From assembly GCF_031457955.1 (NCBI RefSeq), contig NZ_JAVDXN010000003.1:124001-188000 (forward strand): DNA of 64,000 bases. Direction: 5' to 3'. The notes below the pieces were generated by a model. That model did not search any database, was not told the DNA's origin, and worked only from the letters and a program-made list of their open reading frames with translations. Below, piece by piece: positions 18,350 to 26,735 of the stretch. Within the stretch, counting starts at the first letter, position 1. Each line of letters opens with the position of its first letter. Both the position numbers and the translations under genes were made by a program. Origin of the DNA: Mixta sp031457955. GTDB taxonomy: Bacteria > Pseudomonadota > Gammaproteobacteria > Enterobacterales > Enterobacteriaceae.

Positions 18350-20102
18350 TTGATTCCTCTTTCTTGTTGTTGACCAGGTCATTCTTTTCAACGGTCGGCA
18401 AGGCATCTGGTTCAATATTCATGGTGCGCAGAACGCCGCCCATGATGGCGCCAAATACCGGTGCCGACACCGCACCGCCATAATATTTACCCGCCTGCGG
18501 ATCGTTAATCACCACCACCAGCGCGAAACGCGGATGGCTGGCAGGCGCGACGCCAGCGGTATAGGCGATATATTTATTTACGTAGCGGCCATCAGGACCG
18601 ACTTTTTTCGCGGTCCCGGTTTTGATGGCGATACGATAACCTTTGATTGCGGCTTTGACGCCACCGCCACCCGGCAGCGCAACGCTTTCCATCATATGAA
18701 CCACGGTTTTCACCAGCGCTTCAGGGAAGGCGCGCTCGCCCGGCACCGGCGGATCGACTTTCGTGATCGAGAGCGGACGTACGATGCCATAGCTGCCGAT
18801 GGTGGCGTACACGCGCGCCAGCTGTAGCGGCGTAACCATCAGCCCATAGCCAAATGAGAAGGTGGCCCTTTCAATATCGGACCACCTTTGTTTATGGGGA
18901 TACAGGCCACTGCTTTCCCCAACCAACCCCAAATTGGTTGGTTTGCCCAGTCCAAAGCGTGAATATGTTTCCACTAGTGCTGAGGAGGGCATCGCTAACG
19001 CCAGCTTGGAAACGCCGACGTTACTCGATTTCTGTAGAACCCCGGTGAGGGTCAATTCGTTGTAGCGCGCCACATCTTTAATTTCATGGCCGTTGACGCG
19101 ATAAGGCAGCGTATTCAGCACGCTGTTTTCCCGCACTACGCCACGCTGCAGCGCCGTCATCACCACCATCGGTTTGACCGTTGAACCGGGTTCAAAAATG
19201 TCGGTGATGGCGCGGTTACGCATCACATCTTTCGGCGTATTGCCGAGATTGTTTGGGTTATAGGCCGGGCTGTTAGCCATCGCCAGCACTTCGCCGGTAT
19301 TCACATCAACCAGTACCGCGGTGCCCGACTCCGCCTTGTTAAAGGCCACGGCGTTATTCAGCTCGCGATAAACCAGCGCCTGCAAACGCTCATCGATACT
19401 CAGCGCCAGGTTATGCGCTGCCCGACTATCCACCGAAGAGATATCTTCAATCACGCGGCCAAAACGATCTTTACGTACCGTTCTTTCGCCCGGCTGACCA
19501 GTGAGCCAACGATCAAAGCTTTTTTCCACCCCTTCAATGCCCTGCCCATCGATATTGGTAAAACCGATAAGATGAGAGGTCACCTGTCCCGCGGGATAGT
19601 AACGGCGGGATTCTTCCCTTAAGTGAATGCCTGGCAGCTTAAGCTTTTTGATGTAGTCGCCAATCGCCGGATTCACCTGGCGCGCCAGATAGACAAAGCG
19701 GCCTTTAGGATTGGCGTTAACGCGATTAGCCAGCTGATCGAGCGGAACAGAGAGGGCATCGGCAAGCGCTTTCCAGCGGCTGTCGAGCGTGATGCCGCCG
19801 TGATCGTGCAGCTCTTTAGGATCGGCCCAGATGGCGTTAACCGGTACGCTAACCGCTAGCGGCCTGCCGGCACGATCGGTGATCATACCGCGCGCGGTAG
19901 GAATCGACTGAACGCGCAGAGAACGCATATCGCCTTCACGCACCAGCCGGTCGGGATTAATGACCTGCAAATAAGCCACACGCAACAGTAATCCGGTTAA
20001 CGCAAGGAAGATGCCGCCGCACAGCAACGCAAAACGCCAGCTGACAAAGCTGGCCTGATCTTCCTGTTTTTTCAACTTAAGCGCTTTGGTAGCGGATCTC
20101 AT
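18336..20102 (-). CDS. ftsI: Septal transpeptidase FtsI (PBP3)
   Basis: FtsI cross-links septal peptidoglycan and is activated with FtsW. The 588-residue product (E. coli 588) has a cytoplasmic N-terminus, one membrane helix at about 24–45 (FALLCGGIFLALTGLLL), a pedestal domain, and the transpeptidase domain with SxxK at S307–K310 (EPGSTVKP), SSN in QKSSNVGVSK and KTGT in AIKTGTAKK. A patch at about 18861–19050 uses rare codons (AGG, CTA, ACA, GGA) unlike the rest of the gene. It starts 15 bases after ftsL. Confidence 0.98.
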   Translation of the reverse strand: MRSATKALKLKKQEDQASFVSWRFALLCGGIFLALTGLLLRVAYLQVINPDRLVREGDMRSLRVQSIPTARGMITDRAGRPLAVSVPVNAIWADPKELHDHGGITLDSRWKALADALSVPLDQLANRVNANPKGRFVYLARQVNPAIGDYIKKLKLPGIHLREESRRYYPAGQVTSHLIGFTNIDGQGIEGVEKSFDRWLTGQPGERTVRKDRFGRVIEDISSVDSRAAHNLALSIDERLQALVYRELNNAVAFNKAESGTAVLVDVNTGEVLAMANSPAYNPNNLGNTPKDVMRNRAITDIFEPGSTVKPMVVMTALQRGVVRENSVLNTLPYRVNGHEIKDVARYNELTLTGVLQKSSNVGVSKLALAMPSSALVETYSRFGLGKPTNLGLVGESSGLYPHKQRWSDIERATFSFGYGLMVTPLQLARVYATIGSYGIVRPLSITKVDPPVPGERAFPEALVKTVVHMMESVALPGGGGVKAAIKGYRIAIKTGTAKKVGPDGRYVNKYIAYTAGVAPASHPRFALVVVINDPQAGKYYGGAVSAPVFGAIMGGVLRTMNIEPDALPTVEKNDLVNNKKEESSDRS

Positions 20103-20117
20103 GGAGTCCGGGATTCC

Positions 20118-20438
20118 TTATTGCTGTACCACGATATTTTCCTGTGCCGGGTCGACATGCTGCATCTGCAATTTTTCCGTTGCCGTGCGCTCTACGCGGC
20201 TGTGGTCGCCCAGCGCGTTCTCTTCCAGGATCAGGTTGCGCCACTCAATATCCAACGCGTCACGTTCCAGAACCAGCTGTTCACGCTGTGCCGTCAGCAG
20301 ACGCGTTTTATGCGCGGTCGTGACCACCAGCACGGCTGAAATCAGCACGGCAATCAGCAACAGCAGCGGGATTTTACCGTGCCGCAGCAGATCGCCGCCG
20401 ATAACGCCTGGCAGACTGTGCCGCTCATTGCCGATCAT
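20118..20438 (-). CDS. ftsL: Cell division protein FtsL
   Basis: FtsL is a small bitopic protein that forms a coiled coil with FtsB and binds FtsQ. The frame gives 106 residues with a membrane segment at about 24–42 (PLLLLIAVLISAVLVVT) and the strongly conserved coiled-coil region TRLLTAQREQLVLERDALD. The E. coli protein (121) has about 15 extra cytoplasmic residues; none are available here because the start overlaps the rsmH stop by four bases. The conserved HSLPGVIGGDLLR stretch is kept. Confidence 0.96.
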   Translation of the reverse strand: MIGNERHSLPGVIGGDLLRHGKIPLLLLIAVLISAVLVVTTAHKTRLLTAQREQLVLERDALDIEWRNLILEENALGDHSRVERTATEKLQMQHVDPAQENIVVQQ

Positions 20439-21373
20439 GATGCGTTACGTTCCGCGATACGCAGCACAGAGCTACGCGCCCGTGGGTTTTCGGCCACTTC
20501 CGCTTCACCCGGCATCATTTTACCCAGCGCTTTCAGTTGACGACCGCCCAGCTTTTGTAGCTGCGCTTCGGTCATCGGCAGTCCGGCCGGCACCTGCGGT
20601 CCCCGGCTTTGCTCGCGCATGAAACGTTTCACCAGGCGATCTTCCAACGAGTGGAAGCTGATGATCGACAAACGTCCGCCGGGCGCCAGCGCAACCAGCG
20701 CGCCTTTTAATGCCTGCTCGATCTCTTCCAGCTCGCTGTTAACCCAAATACGAATCGCCTGAAAGCTGCGCGTCGCCGGGTGCTTGAACTTGTCCTTTAT
20801 CGGCGTCGCGGCGGCAATCACTTCCGCCAGCTCTTTGGTGCGGGTCATCGGCTGCAGACGATTTCGTTCCACAATCGCGCGCGCGATACGTTTGGCGAAA
20901 CGCTCTTCGCCATAGGTTTTCAACACAAACGCGATATCGCTTTCTTCCGCCTGTAACAGCCATTCAGCGGCTGACAGCCCGCGCGTTGGATCCATACGCA
21001 TATCCAGCGGCCCGTCGCGCATAAAAGAAAAGCCGCGTTCGGCATCATCCAACTGCGGCGAAGAAACCCCTAAATCCAGTAAGATACCGTCGATCTTGCC
21101 GGTTAAATCACGAGCCTCAACGTAATCCGCCAGCGCGGAAAACGGGCCGTGAATAATGTTGAAGCGCGGATCGTCAATGGCAGCGGCGGCGGCAATCGCC
21201 TGCGGATCGCGATCGATGGCAAACAGTTTGCCCTGCTCTCCCAGTTGAGAAAGGATCAGACGTGAGTGCCCACCTCGACCGAATGTGCCATCGATGTAAA
21301 TGCCATCTTCTTTAATATTGAGCGCGTTGACAGCTTCATCCAACAGCACCGTGGTATGTTTAAAATTATCCAT
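20435..21373 (-). CDS. rsmH: 16S rRNA m4C1402 methyltransferase RsmH
   Basis: RsmH (MraW) N4-methylates C1402 in the ribosomal P site. The 312-residue protein opens with KHTTVLLDEAVNALN and has the SAM-binding DGTFGRGGHS loop at about 29–38, DLGVSSPQLDDAERGFSF, and ISFHSLEDRLVKRFM near the C-terminus. It starts two bases after mraZ ends and overlaps ftsL, as in the standard mra operon. Confidence 0.98.
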   Translation of the reverse strand: MDNFKHTTVLLDEAVNALNIKEDGIYIDGTFGRGGHSRLILSQLGEQGKLFAIDRDPQAIAAAAAIDDPRFNIIHGPFSALADYVEARDLTGKIDGILLDLGVSSPQLDDAERGFSFMRDGPLDMRMDPTRGLSAAEWLLQAEESDIAFVLKTYGEERFAKRIARAIVERNRLQPMTRTKELAEVIAAATPIKDKFKHPATRSFQAIRIWVNSELEEIEQALKGALVALAPGGRLSIISFHSLEDRLVKRFMREQSRGPQVPAGLPMTEAQLQKLGGRQLKALGKMMPGEAEVAENPRARSSVLRIAERNAS

Positions 21374-21375
21374 AG

Positions 21376-21834
21376 TTATAACGACAAGTCCTGCAACCGC
21401 TCTGAAAGCGGCTCCTGAGCGGATTGCTCAGCGTCAATATCTTCCCTGACCTGTTGATACCAGGTCTGTTCATCCCACAGTTCAAACTTATTAAACTGTC
21501 CAACCAGCATCACTTCTTTTGTCAGACTGGCGTGCTGGCGTAGCGTACCGGCCAGCAACAAGCGCCCTGCGCTATCCATCTGACATTCGCTTGCATGTCC
21601 TAACAGCAGCCGCTGCACGCGGCGCTCAGCAGGATTCATGCTGGATAAGCGAGATAATTTTTGTTCAATGATTTCCCACTGGGGTAAGGTATAGAGCAGC
21701 AGGCAAGGCTGATGAAGGTCAATGGTGCATACCATTTGGCCTTGCGACTCCTCAATCAGCGTTTCGCGATAACGCGTAGGCACGGCCAGCCGCCCTTTGC
21801 TATCGAGGTTGACTAAGGTGGCGCCACGAAACAT
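21376..21834 (-). CDS. mraZ: Transcriptional regulator MraZ
   Basis: MraZ is an AbrB-like DNA-binding protein that represses its own dcw promoter. The 152-residue product has the two tandem MraZ domains, each with a DSxGR motif: NLDSKGRLAVPTRYR near the N-terminus and QMDSAGRLLLAGTLR near residue 80. It is the first gene of the cluster and lies directly behind four phased binding boxes. Confidence 0.97.
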   Translation of the reverse strand: MFRGATLVNLDSKGRLAVPTRYRETLIEESQGQMVCTIDLHQPCLLLYTLPQWEIIEQKLSRLSSMNPAERRVQRLLLGHASECQMDSAGRLLLAGTLRQHASLTKEVMLVGQFNKFELWDEQTWYQQVREDIDAEQSAQEPLSERLQDLSL

Positions 21835-21853
21835 GTCAGCTAATGCCCTCAGT

Positions 21854-21888
21854 TACCCTTTTTTGCCACTTTATCCCACAATTTCCCA
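21854..21888 (-). promoter_or_regulatory. MraZ operator: four 10-bp-spaced boxes
   Basis: Read on the minus strand, TGGGA (21884–21888), TGGGA (21874–21878), TGGCA (21864–21868) and GGGTA (21854–21858) recur every 10 bp between the promoter and the mraZ start. This matches the known MraZ target, TGGGN repeated on one helix face. The first two boxes are perfect and the last two degenerate. Confidence 0.8.
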
Positions 21889-21895
21889 CGAAAGG

Positions 21896-21925
21896 AGTTT
21901 ACGGAGCGGAGGAAATCATTGTCAA
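21896..21925 (-). promoter_or_regulatory. Pmra promoter of the dcw cluster
   Basis: TTGACA (21920–21925) is followed 18 bases later by TAAACT (21896–21901) on the minus strand, just upstream of the MraZ boxes. Position and sequence resemble the E. coli mra promoter. Confidence 0.75.
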
Positions 21926-22340
21926 GCCACGCAATGGGCGAAGCGGAATTATTTCTTAAGCAATAAAAAGGCTAAAAGTTAAGAATGAACTTATTCGGCG
22001 GGCTCGTGAAAAAATAAACTAATGAATAGTGGTAAAAAAATCAGAACGGAAATAAAAACGGGCAAAAATAATACACTTTTCATTTGCTTTCAGGCAGGGC
22101 AACGCTTTGCGACACAGGCGACATTTTCGGGGCATTCTGATAAGCCCCGCGCGGTGTAAGTGCGCACAGCGGCTGGCATGGCGATGAAGTCGATGTGGAG
22201 AAAAAGAATTAAACGCCATTCTGCGCGATAAAAGTGCGCGGCTGCTTTACTTTAATTTACTTAATATGGCTTCAGAACGCCTGGAAATAAGCACTTGCTT
22301 TATTATTGGCGATTTTAAAAGCAAAAGTATTTAAATATGT
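21926..22340 (-). other. Intergenic region between mraZ promoter and cra
   Basis: No convincing gene was found here. The stretch is AT-rich around 21950–22080 (relative to the flanking genes) and GC-richer around 22090–22200. A GGGGC/GCCCC hairpin near 22130–22150 has no T tract. Similar gene-free spacers are normal at this position. Confidence 0.6.
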
Positions 22341-22364
22341 AAAAAAGGCAGCGGTGCTGCCTTT
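22341..22364 (-). terminator. Terminator of cra
   Basis: On the minus strand GGCAGC and GCTGCC pair tightly and are followed by six T's, 18 bases beyond the cra stop. Confidence 0.85.
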
Positions 22365-22381
22365 ACAATTAACGCTTCAGG

Positions 22382-23386
22382 TTATGTACGGCTTAATTTC
22401 CCGCGGCGAACCAGATTGCGCCTAATGCGGGTTAAGCCCGGTTTTGGCCTGCGTGGTTCATCCAGACTTGCCAGCACTAATTCCAGTACGCGCTCCGCCA
22501 CATCGCGATGACGCTGCGCTACCGCTAACACTGGGCATTCAAGGAAATCGAGCAGCTCGTGATCGCCAAAAGTGGCGATAGCCAAATCGGTCGGCAAACG
22601 CCCCTCACGCTGTAGCGTCACATCCATCACGCCCTGCAACAGGCCGAAAGAGGTAGTGAACAGCGCATCAGGCATCGGATGATCGTCCAGATACTTTTCA
22701 AATAGCGCCGCAGCCGCCACGCGTTCAAAGCTGTTGGCATAGATAAAATCGATAGGACGCGGGTCGTCACGCCAGGCTTCCCGGAAGCCCATTTCACGCA
22801 GGAAGCTTACCGACAGCTCCGGCAGCGCGCCGAGATAGAGCACGTTATTTACCGGCAGCTGACGCAATTCAGCCGCCAGCGCCTGCGCATCTTCCTGATC
22901 GGCACCTACCACGCTGGTAAAGTGTTCACGATCCAGCGCGCGGTCCAGCGCAATAATCGGCAGGGCGTTATTTGCCCAGCGCTGGTAGAAGGGATGCTCC
23001 GGCGGCAAAGAGGTGGAGACGATAATGGCATCGACCTGACGCTGTAACAGATGTTCGATGCAGCGCATTTCATTGTCCGGCTGATCTTCCGAACAGGCGA
23101 TCAACAGCTGATAGCCACGCTGCCGCGCCTGGCGCTCCAGATAGTTGGCAATGCGCGTATAGCTGGTGTTTTCCAGGTCAGGAATCACCAGCCCGATCGA
23201 GCGCGTTCGACCGGCTCGCAGTCCGGCTGCGACGGCATTTGGATGGTAATTATGCTCACGCACCACGGCCATGACTTTCTCAACGGTTTTGTCGCTGACA
23301 CGATACTGCCGGGCCTTGCCATTGATGACATAGCTGGCAGTGGTGCGCGACACGCCGGCAAGACGCGCTATTTCATCCAGTTTCAC
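22382..23386 (-). CDS. cra: Catabolite repressor/activator Cra (FruR)
   Basis: Cra is a LacI-family regulator that senses fructose phosphates and controls glycolytic and gluconeogenic genes. The N-terminal helix-turn-helix (KLDEIARLAGVSRTTASYV) is followed by the hinge and the sugar-binding core. I use the GTG at 23386, five bases after GGAG, giving 334 residues as in E. coli; the GTG two codons upstream would sit on the Shine–Dalgarno itself. It lies between the mra promoter region and ilvH, as in E. coli, with its own terminator. Confidence 0.97.
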   Translation of the reverse strand: MKLDEIARLAGVSRTTASYVINGKARQYRVSDKTVEKVMAVVREHNYHPNAVAAGLRAGRTRSIGLVIPDLENTSYTRIANYLERQARQRGYQLLIACSEDQPDNEMRCIEHLLQRQVDAIIVSTSLPPEHPFYQRWANNALPIIALDRALDREHFTSVVGADQEDAQALAAELRQLPVNNVLYLGALPELSVSFLREMGFREAWRDDPRPIDFIYANSFERVAAAALFEKYLDDHPMPDALFTTSFGLLQGVMDVTLQREGRLPTDLAIATFGDHELLDFLECPVLAVAQRHRDVAERVLELVLASLDEPRRPKPGLTRIRRNLVRRGKLSRT

Positions 23387-23524
23387 AATCACTCCACATC
23401 GGTAATGTCATGCCGTCGCTTAATAGCCGCAGCATGGCTAAGGATAAGTTTTTTTTACATCTAACCGCAGAAAACGCCAGCGGGCAACCGCTTTTAACGG
23501 CAAAAATGAGGCGAATCAGAAAAT

Positions 23525-23551
23525 AAAAAAACCCAGCAGAACGCTGGGTTA
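23525..23551 (-). terminator. Terminator of ilvIH
   Basis: On the minus strand AACCCAGC and GCTGGGTT pair around GTTCT and run into a T7 tract, about 30 bases past the ilvH stop. Confidence 0.88.
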
Positions 23552-23580
23552 GCAACAGAATGGATTACCAGGAGCAAGCG

Positions 23581-24072
23581 TTAACGCATAATGCGGTCGC
23601 CGCGTGAAACGCCTACCACGCCGGAACGCGCCACTTCGACAATCTCCGCGACGTCGCGCAGCGTGTGCAGAAACGCATCCAGCTTATCGCTGGTGCCGGC
23701 AAGCTGAACCGTATAAAGCGTGGGCGTGACGTCAACAATCTGCCCACGGAAGATCTCCGCGCTACGCTTTACCTCTTCACGTCCATAGCCGCTGGCCTGA
23801 ATTTTCACCAGCATGATTTCCCGTTCAATATGTGCGCCCTGCCCCAGCTCAGTGACGCGCAGCACATCCACCAGCTTGTGGAGCTGTTTTTCAATCTGCT
23901 CCAGCGCTTTTGCATCGCCAACGGTCTGGATAGTCATGCGCGACAGCGTAGGATCTTCAGTCGGCGCAACCGTCAGGCTTTCAATATTGTAGCCGCGCTG
24001 CGAAAACAGCCCGACCACGCGGGACAATGCGCCAGATTCGTTTTCCAGCAGAACCGATAAAATACGACGCAT
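23581..24072 (-). CDS. ilvH: Acetolactate synthase III small subunit
   Basis: IlvH is the regulatory subunit that gives valine sensitivity to acetolactate synthase III. Starting at ATG 24072 (MRRILSVLLENESGALSRV) the protein is 163 residues, equal to E. coli; an upstream in-frame start would add ten residues and overlap ilvI. The N-terminal ACT domain (about 1–76) binds valine and the C-terminal domain contacts IlvI. It starts two bases after the ilvI stop. Confidence 0.97.
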   Translation of the reverse strand: MRRILSVLLENESGALSRVVGLFSQRGYNIESLTVAPTEDPTLSRMTIQTVGDAKALEQIEKQLHKLVDVLRVTELGQGAHIEREIMLVKIQASGYGREEVKRSAEIFRGQIVDVTPTLYTVQLAGTSDKLDAFLHTLRDVAEIVEVARSGVVGVSRGDRIMR

Positions 24073-24074
24073 AA

Positions 24075-25799
24075 TTAAGTCCTCTCCGTTTTGCTTAACC
24101 ACATTTCGTCCATACTGCCGCCGCGAATCTGCATCGGGTAAACGTGCTCGCTGCCGTCCACGTTAACATCCATAAACACCAGCCGCCCCTGCGCTACCGT
24201 TTCCAGCGCCAGCGCCATTTTCTCTTCCAGCTCTGCGGGATGAGAAACCGAGATGCCGACGTGGCCGTAAGCCTCAGCCAGACGGACAAAATCGGGCAGC
24301 GATTCCATATAGGAATGGGAGTGACGACCTGAGTAGATCATATCCTGCCACTGCTTCACCATCCCCAGATAGCGGTTGTTGAGATTCAGCACCAGCACCG
24401 GCAAGTTATATTGCAGCGCGGTGGAGAGTTCCTGAATATTCATCTGGATACTGCCGTCGCCAGTCACGCACACCACCGTTTCCTGCGGCAGGGCCAGCTT
24501 CACGCCGATCGCCGCAGGCAGACCGAAGCCCATGGTGCCGAGCCCGCCTGAATTAATCCAGCGGCGCGGTCGCTCAAAGGGATAGTAGAGCGCCGCGAAC
24601 ATCTGGTGCTGGCCGACATCGGAGGTCACATACGCTCCGCCTTTGGTTAAACGCCAGAGCGTTTCGATCGCCGCCTGCGGTTTGATCTTGTCGCTGTTGC
24701 GGTCAAACTCCAGACATTTACGCGCCCGCCAGCCTTCGATGCTCTGCCACCAGTCGCGCAGGCTATCGAAATCCTGCGGCGTCTCGCCCTGCGGCAGCAG
24801 CTCCAGCATCTGTTGCAGCACCTGACGCGCATCGCCCACCACCGGAATATCCGCCGCCACGGTTTTGGAAATGGTTGCCGGATCGACATCAATATGCAGC
24901 ACGGTGGCGTTCGGGCAATACTTCGCCAGATTGTTGGTGGTGCGATCGTCAAAACGGACGCCAACGGCAAAAATCAGGTCGGCATTATGCATGGTCATAT
25001 TGGCTTCATAGGTGCCGTGCATGCCCAGCATCCCCAGATTTTGACGATGCGTGCCCGGAAACGCGCCCAGCCCCATTAACGAATTGGTGACCGGTAAATT
25101 CAGTTTTTCCGCCAGGGTTTGCAGCTCTTCATCACAGCCGGAAAGAATTGCGCCGCCGCCCACATACATCACCGGCTTTTTCGCGCCCAGCAATGCCTGA
25201 ACCGCGCGTTTAATCTGCCCTTTATGCCCCTGGGTGGTCGGGTTATAAGAGCGCATGCTGACGCTTTCCGGCCAGACATAGGGCAGCTTATTGGCAGGAC
25301 TAAGAATATCTTTTGGCAGATCGATCACCACCGGGCCAGGGCGACCGCTGGCAGCCAGCCAGAATGCCTTTTTGATGATGGTCGGAATCTCTTCCGTCTG
25401 CTTTACCAGAAAGCTGTGCTTCACGATGGGACGGGAAATGCCCACCATATCGCACTCCTGAAAGGCATCGTAGCCGATAAGCGAAGAAGGAACCTGGCCG
25501 GACAGCACCACCATCGGAATCGAATCCATATAAGCGGTGGCGATGCCGGTAATGGCGTTGGTTGCGCCGGGGCCGGAAGTGACCAGCACCACGCCGACAT
25601 CGCCCGTGGCGCGCGCGTAGCCATCAGCCATATGCACCGCGCCCTGCTCATGACGCACCAGGACATGGTCAATACCGCCCACGGTTTGTAGCGCGTCATA
25701 GATATCCAGCACTGCCCCGCCGGGGTAACCAAAAACATGCTTTACGCCCTGATCGATTAACGATCGGACCACCATCTCAGCTCCTGATAACATCTCCAT
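24075..25799 (-). CDS. ilvI: Acetolactate synthase III large subunit
   Basis: IlvI is the thiamine-diphosphate enzyme making acetolactate and acetohydroxybutyrate for valine, isoleucine and leucine synthesis. From ATG 25799 (MEMLSGAEMVVRSLIDQGV) the length is 574, as in E. coli; the longer frame from 25853 adds 18 non-conserved residues. GYPGGAVLDIYDAL and VRHEQGAVHMADGYARATG form the N-terminal ThDP region with the catalytic Glu, and GDGSIQMNIQELSTALQ with NLNNRYLGMV is the C-terminal ThDP motif. A long AT-rich region lies upstream, fitting Lrp-type control. Confidence 0.98.
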   Translation of the reverse strand: MEMLSGAEMVVRSLIDQGVKHVFGYPGGAVLDIYDALQTVGGIDHVLVRHEQGAVHMADGYARATGDVGVVLVTSGPGATNAITGIATAYMDSIPMVVLSGQVPSSLIGYDAFQECDMVGISRPIVKHSFLVKQTEEIPTIIKKAFWLAASGRPGPVVIDLPKDILSPANKLPYVWPESVSMRSYNPTTQGHKGQIKRAVQALLGAKKPVMYVGGGAILSGCDEELQTLAEKLNLPVTNSLMGLGAFPGTHRQNLGMLGMHGTYEANMTMHNADLIFAVGVRFDDRTTNNLAKYCPNATVLHIDVDPATISKTVAADIPVVGDARQVLQQMLELLPQGETPQDFDSLRDWWQSIEGWRARKCLEFDRNSDKIKPQAAIETLWRLTKGGAYVTSDVGQHQMFAALYYPFERPRRWINSGGLGTMGFGLPAAIGVKLALPQETVVCVTGDGSIQMNIQELSTALQYNLPVLVLNLNNRYLGMVKQWQDMIYSGRHSHSYMESLPDFVRLAEAYGHVGISVSHPAELEEKMALALETVAQGRLVFMDVNVDGSEHVYPMQIRGGSMDEMWLSKTERT

Positions 25800-26487
25800 T
25801 TTTGCCTCCCGGCTTTCAGTTTGCTCTCTACTCAGGCCGTTACCGACCATCACCGCGCAACGGACCAGCGCCTGGCGATGGCTCTACGCAGAGTTAAACA
25901 GTGTGTTAATGCTCAAACCCTGAAATGCATTTTCAGGGGCAGGTACAGGGGGAATAAAGCCCTTGCAGATTTTTATCTTAATTTTGGATAATTACCATAA
26001 CCGCAGAAATCTTGTTGGGTAAACCCCAAACTTGTCGGCAACGTTAAGTTGGTTTTCTTTATTCCGCTGTTAACCGCGCCATTCGGCAGAAAAAACGCTG
26101 AAGCTGCCGCTTAATATCAGCGCATTATGCTGCGCATCGGTTTATCCATAGCGAAAACTTATCATTGTTAGTTTTTTTCTTGTTGCCCTTTCCGCTAAAG
26201 AAAAAAGCCAGAAAATAACACTGGCGGGATATTCTGCTGCATTCGGTTGATTTGCTATTTTATCTGGCGAATGCGGCAACGCTTCGGCATAAAAATTTCT
26301 TCCCTGGTATTAATAACGCCTTATCATTCAAGCGCCCCGCAGCTTATAAATAATTAAGTGATTGATTTTAAAATAAAGATTTCAAGCAAAACCGTAGAAA
26401 TATCATATATTCTGCTGATATTCCCTGCTGTGGCATTTATCTCTGTTTCATCAGCGCTTTTTATGCAAATCGTAACGGCGGTCAGGG
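25800..26487. other. Gene-free divergent region between ilvI and the leu promoter (no leuO)
   Basis: About 690 bases without a credible coding frame on either strand. In E. coli this interval holds leuO, a LysR-type regulator transcribed in the ilvIH direction; no LeuO-like sequence was recognised here. The region is AT-rich, especially 25970–26210 and 26330–26430, and probably contains the ilvIH promoter and Lrp sites. A minus-strand terminator-like hairpin sits at 26201–26225. Confidence 0.6.
26201..26225 (-). terminator. Isolated terminator-like hairpin upstream of ilvI
   Basis: On the minus strand GCCAG and CTGGC enclose a nine-base loop and are followed by six T's. No gene ends here. 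It could terminate an unrecognised small transcript or be a relic of a lost gene such as leuO. Confidence 0.45.
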
Positions 26488-26516
26488 TTGACATCCCTGA
26501 TGCGATCAAGTACCAA
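26488..26516 (+). promoter_or_regulatory. leu operon promoter
   Basis: TTGACA at 26488–26493 is followed after 17 bases by a weak -10 (TACCAA). Position relative to the leader peptide and the TTGACATCC start resemble the E. coli leu promoter. Confidence 0.65.
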
Positions 26517-26551
26517 TAAAAACAGCACAAACATTTATGGAGCCTGATTCA

Positions 26552-26635
26552 ATGATTCATTCCTCTCGTCTACTTGGACTACTACTAAACGCATATCACT
26601 TGCGCGGTAGTCTTGTGGGCGGAATCAATCACTGA
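26552..26635 (+). CDS. leuL: leu operon leader peptide
   Basis: A 27-codon frame (ATG to TGA) reading MIHSSRLLGLLLNAYHLRG then SLVGGINH. It contains five leucines within the seven codons CTA CTT GGA CTA CTA CTA plus later ones; the rare CTA codon dominates. Ribosome stalling here when leucyl-tRNA is scarce would prevent formation of the attenuator hairpin. A TATGGAGCC ribosome binding site precedes it by about ten bases. The E. coli leader is 28 residues with the same GLLL..NA and VGGI features. Confidence 0.93.
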   Translation: MIHSSRLLGLLLNAYHLRGSLVGGINH

Positions 26636-26652
26636 TTCAGGCTAACAAAACG

Positions 26653-26683
26653 AAAAAACCCGCGCCGATGCGCGGGTTTTTTT
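26653..26683 (+). terminator. leu attenuator
   Basis: CCCGCGC and GCGCGGG pair around CGAT and are followed by seven T's, 18 bases past the leuL stop and 53 before leuA. This is the classical attenuator position. Confidence 0.93.
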
Positions 26684-26735
26684 ATGCTCGTGACACAGGC
26701 GAACCGGTAAAAGCCAAACTGAAAGGAAAAATACG

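Noticed and set aside
18854..19065. Plus-strand frames opposite the rare-codon patch of ftsI
   Set aside because: They are short with no ribosome site; the conserved protein is on the other strand.
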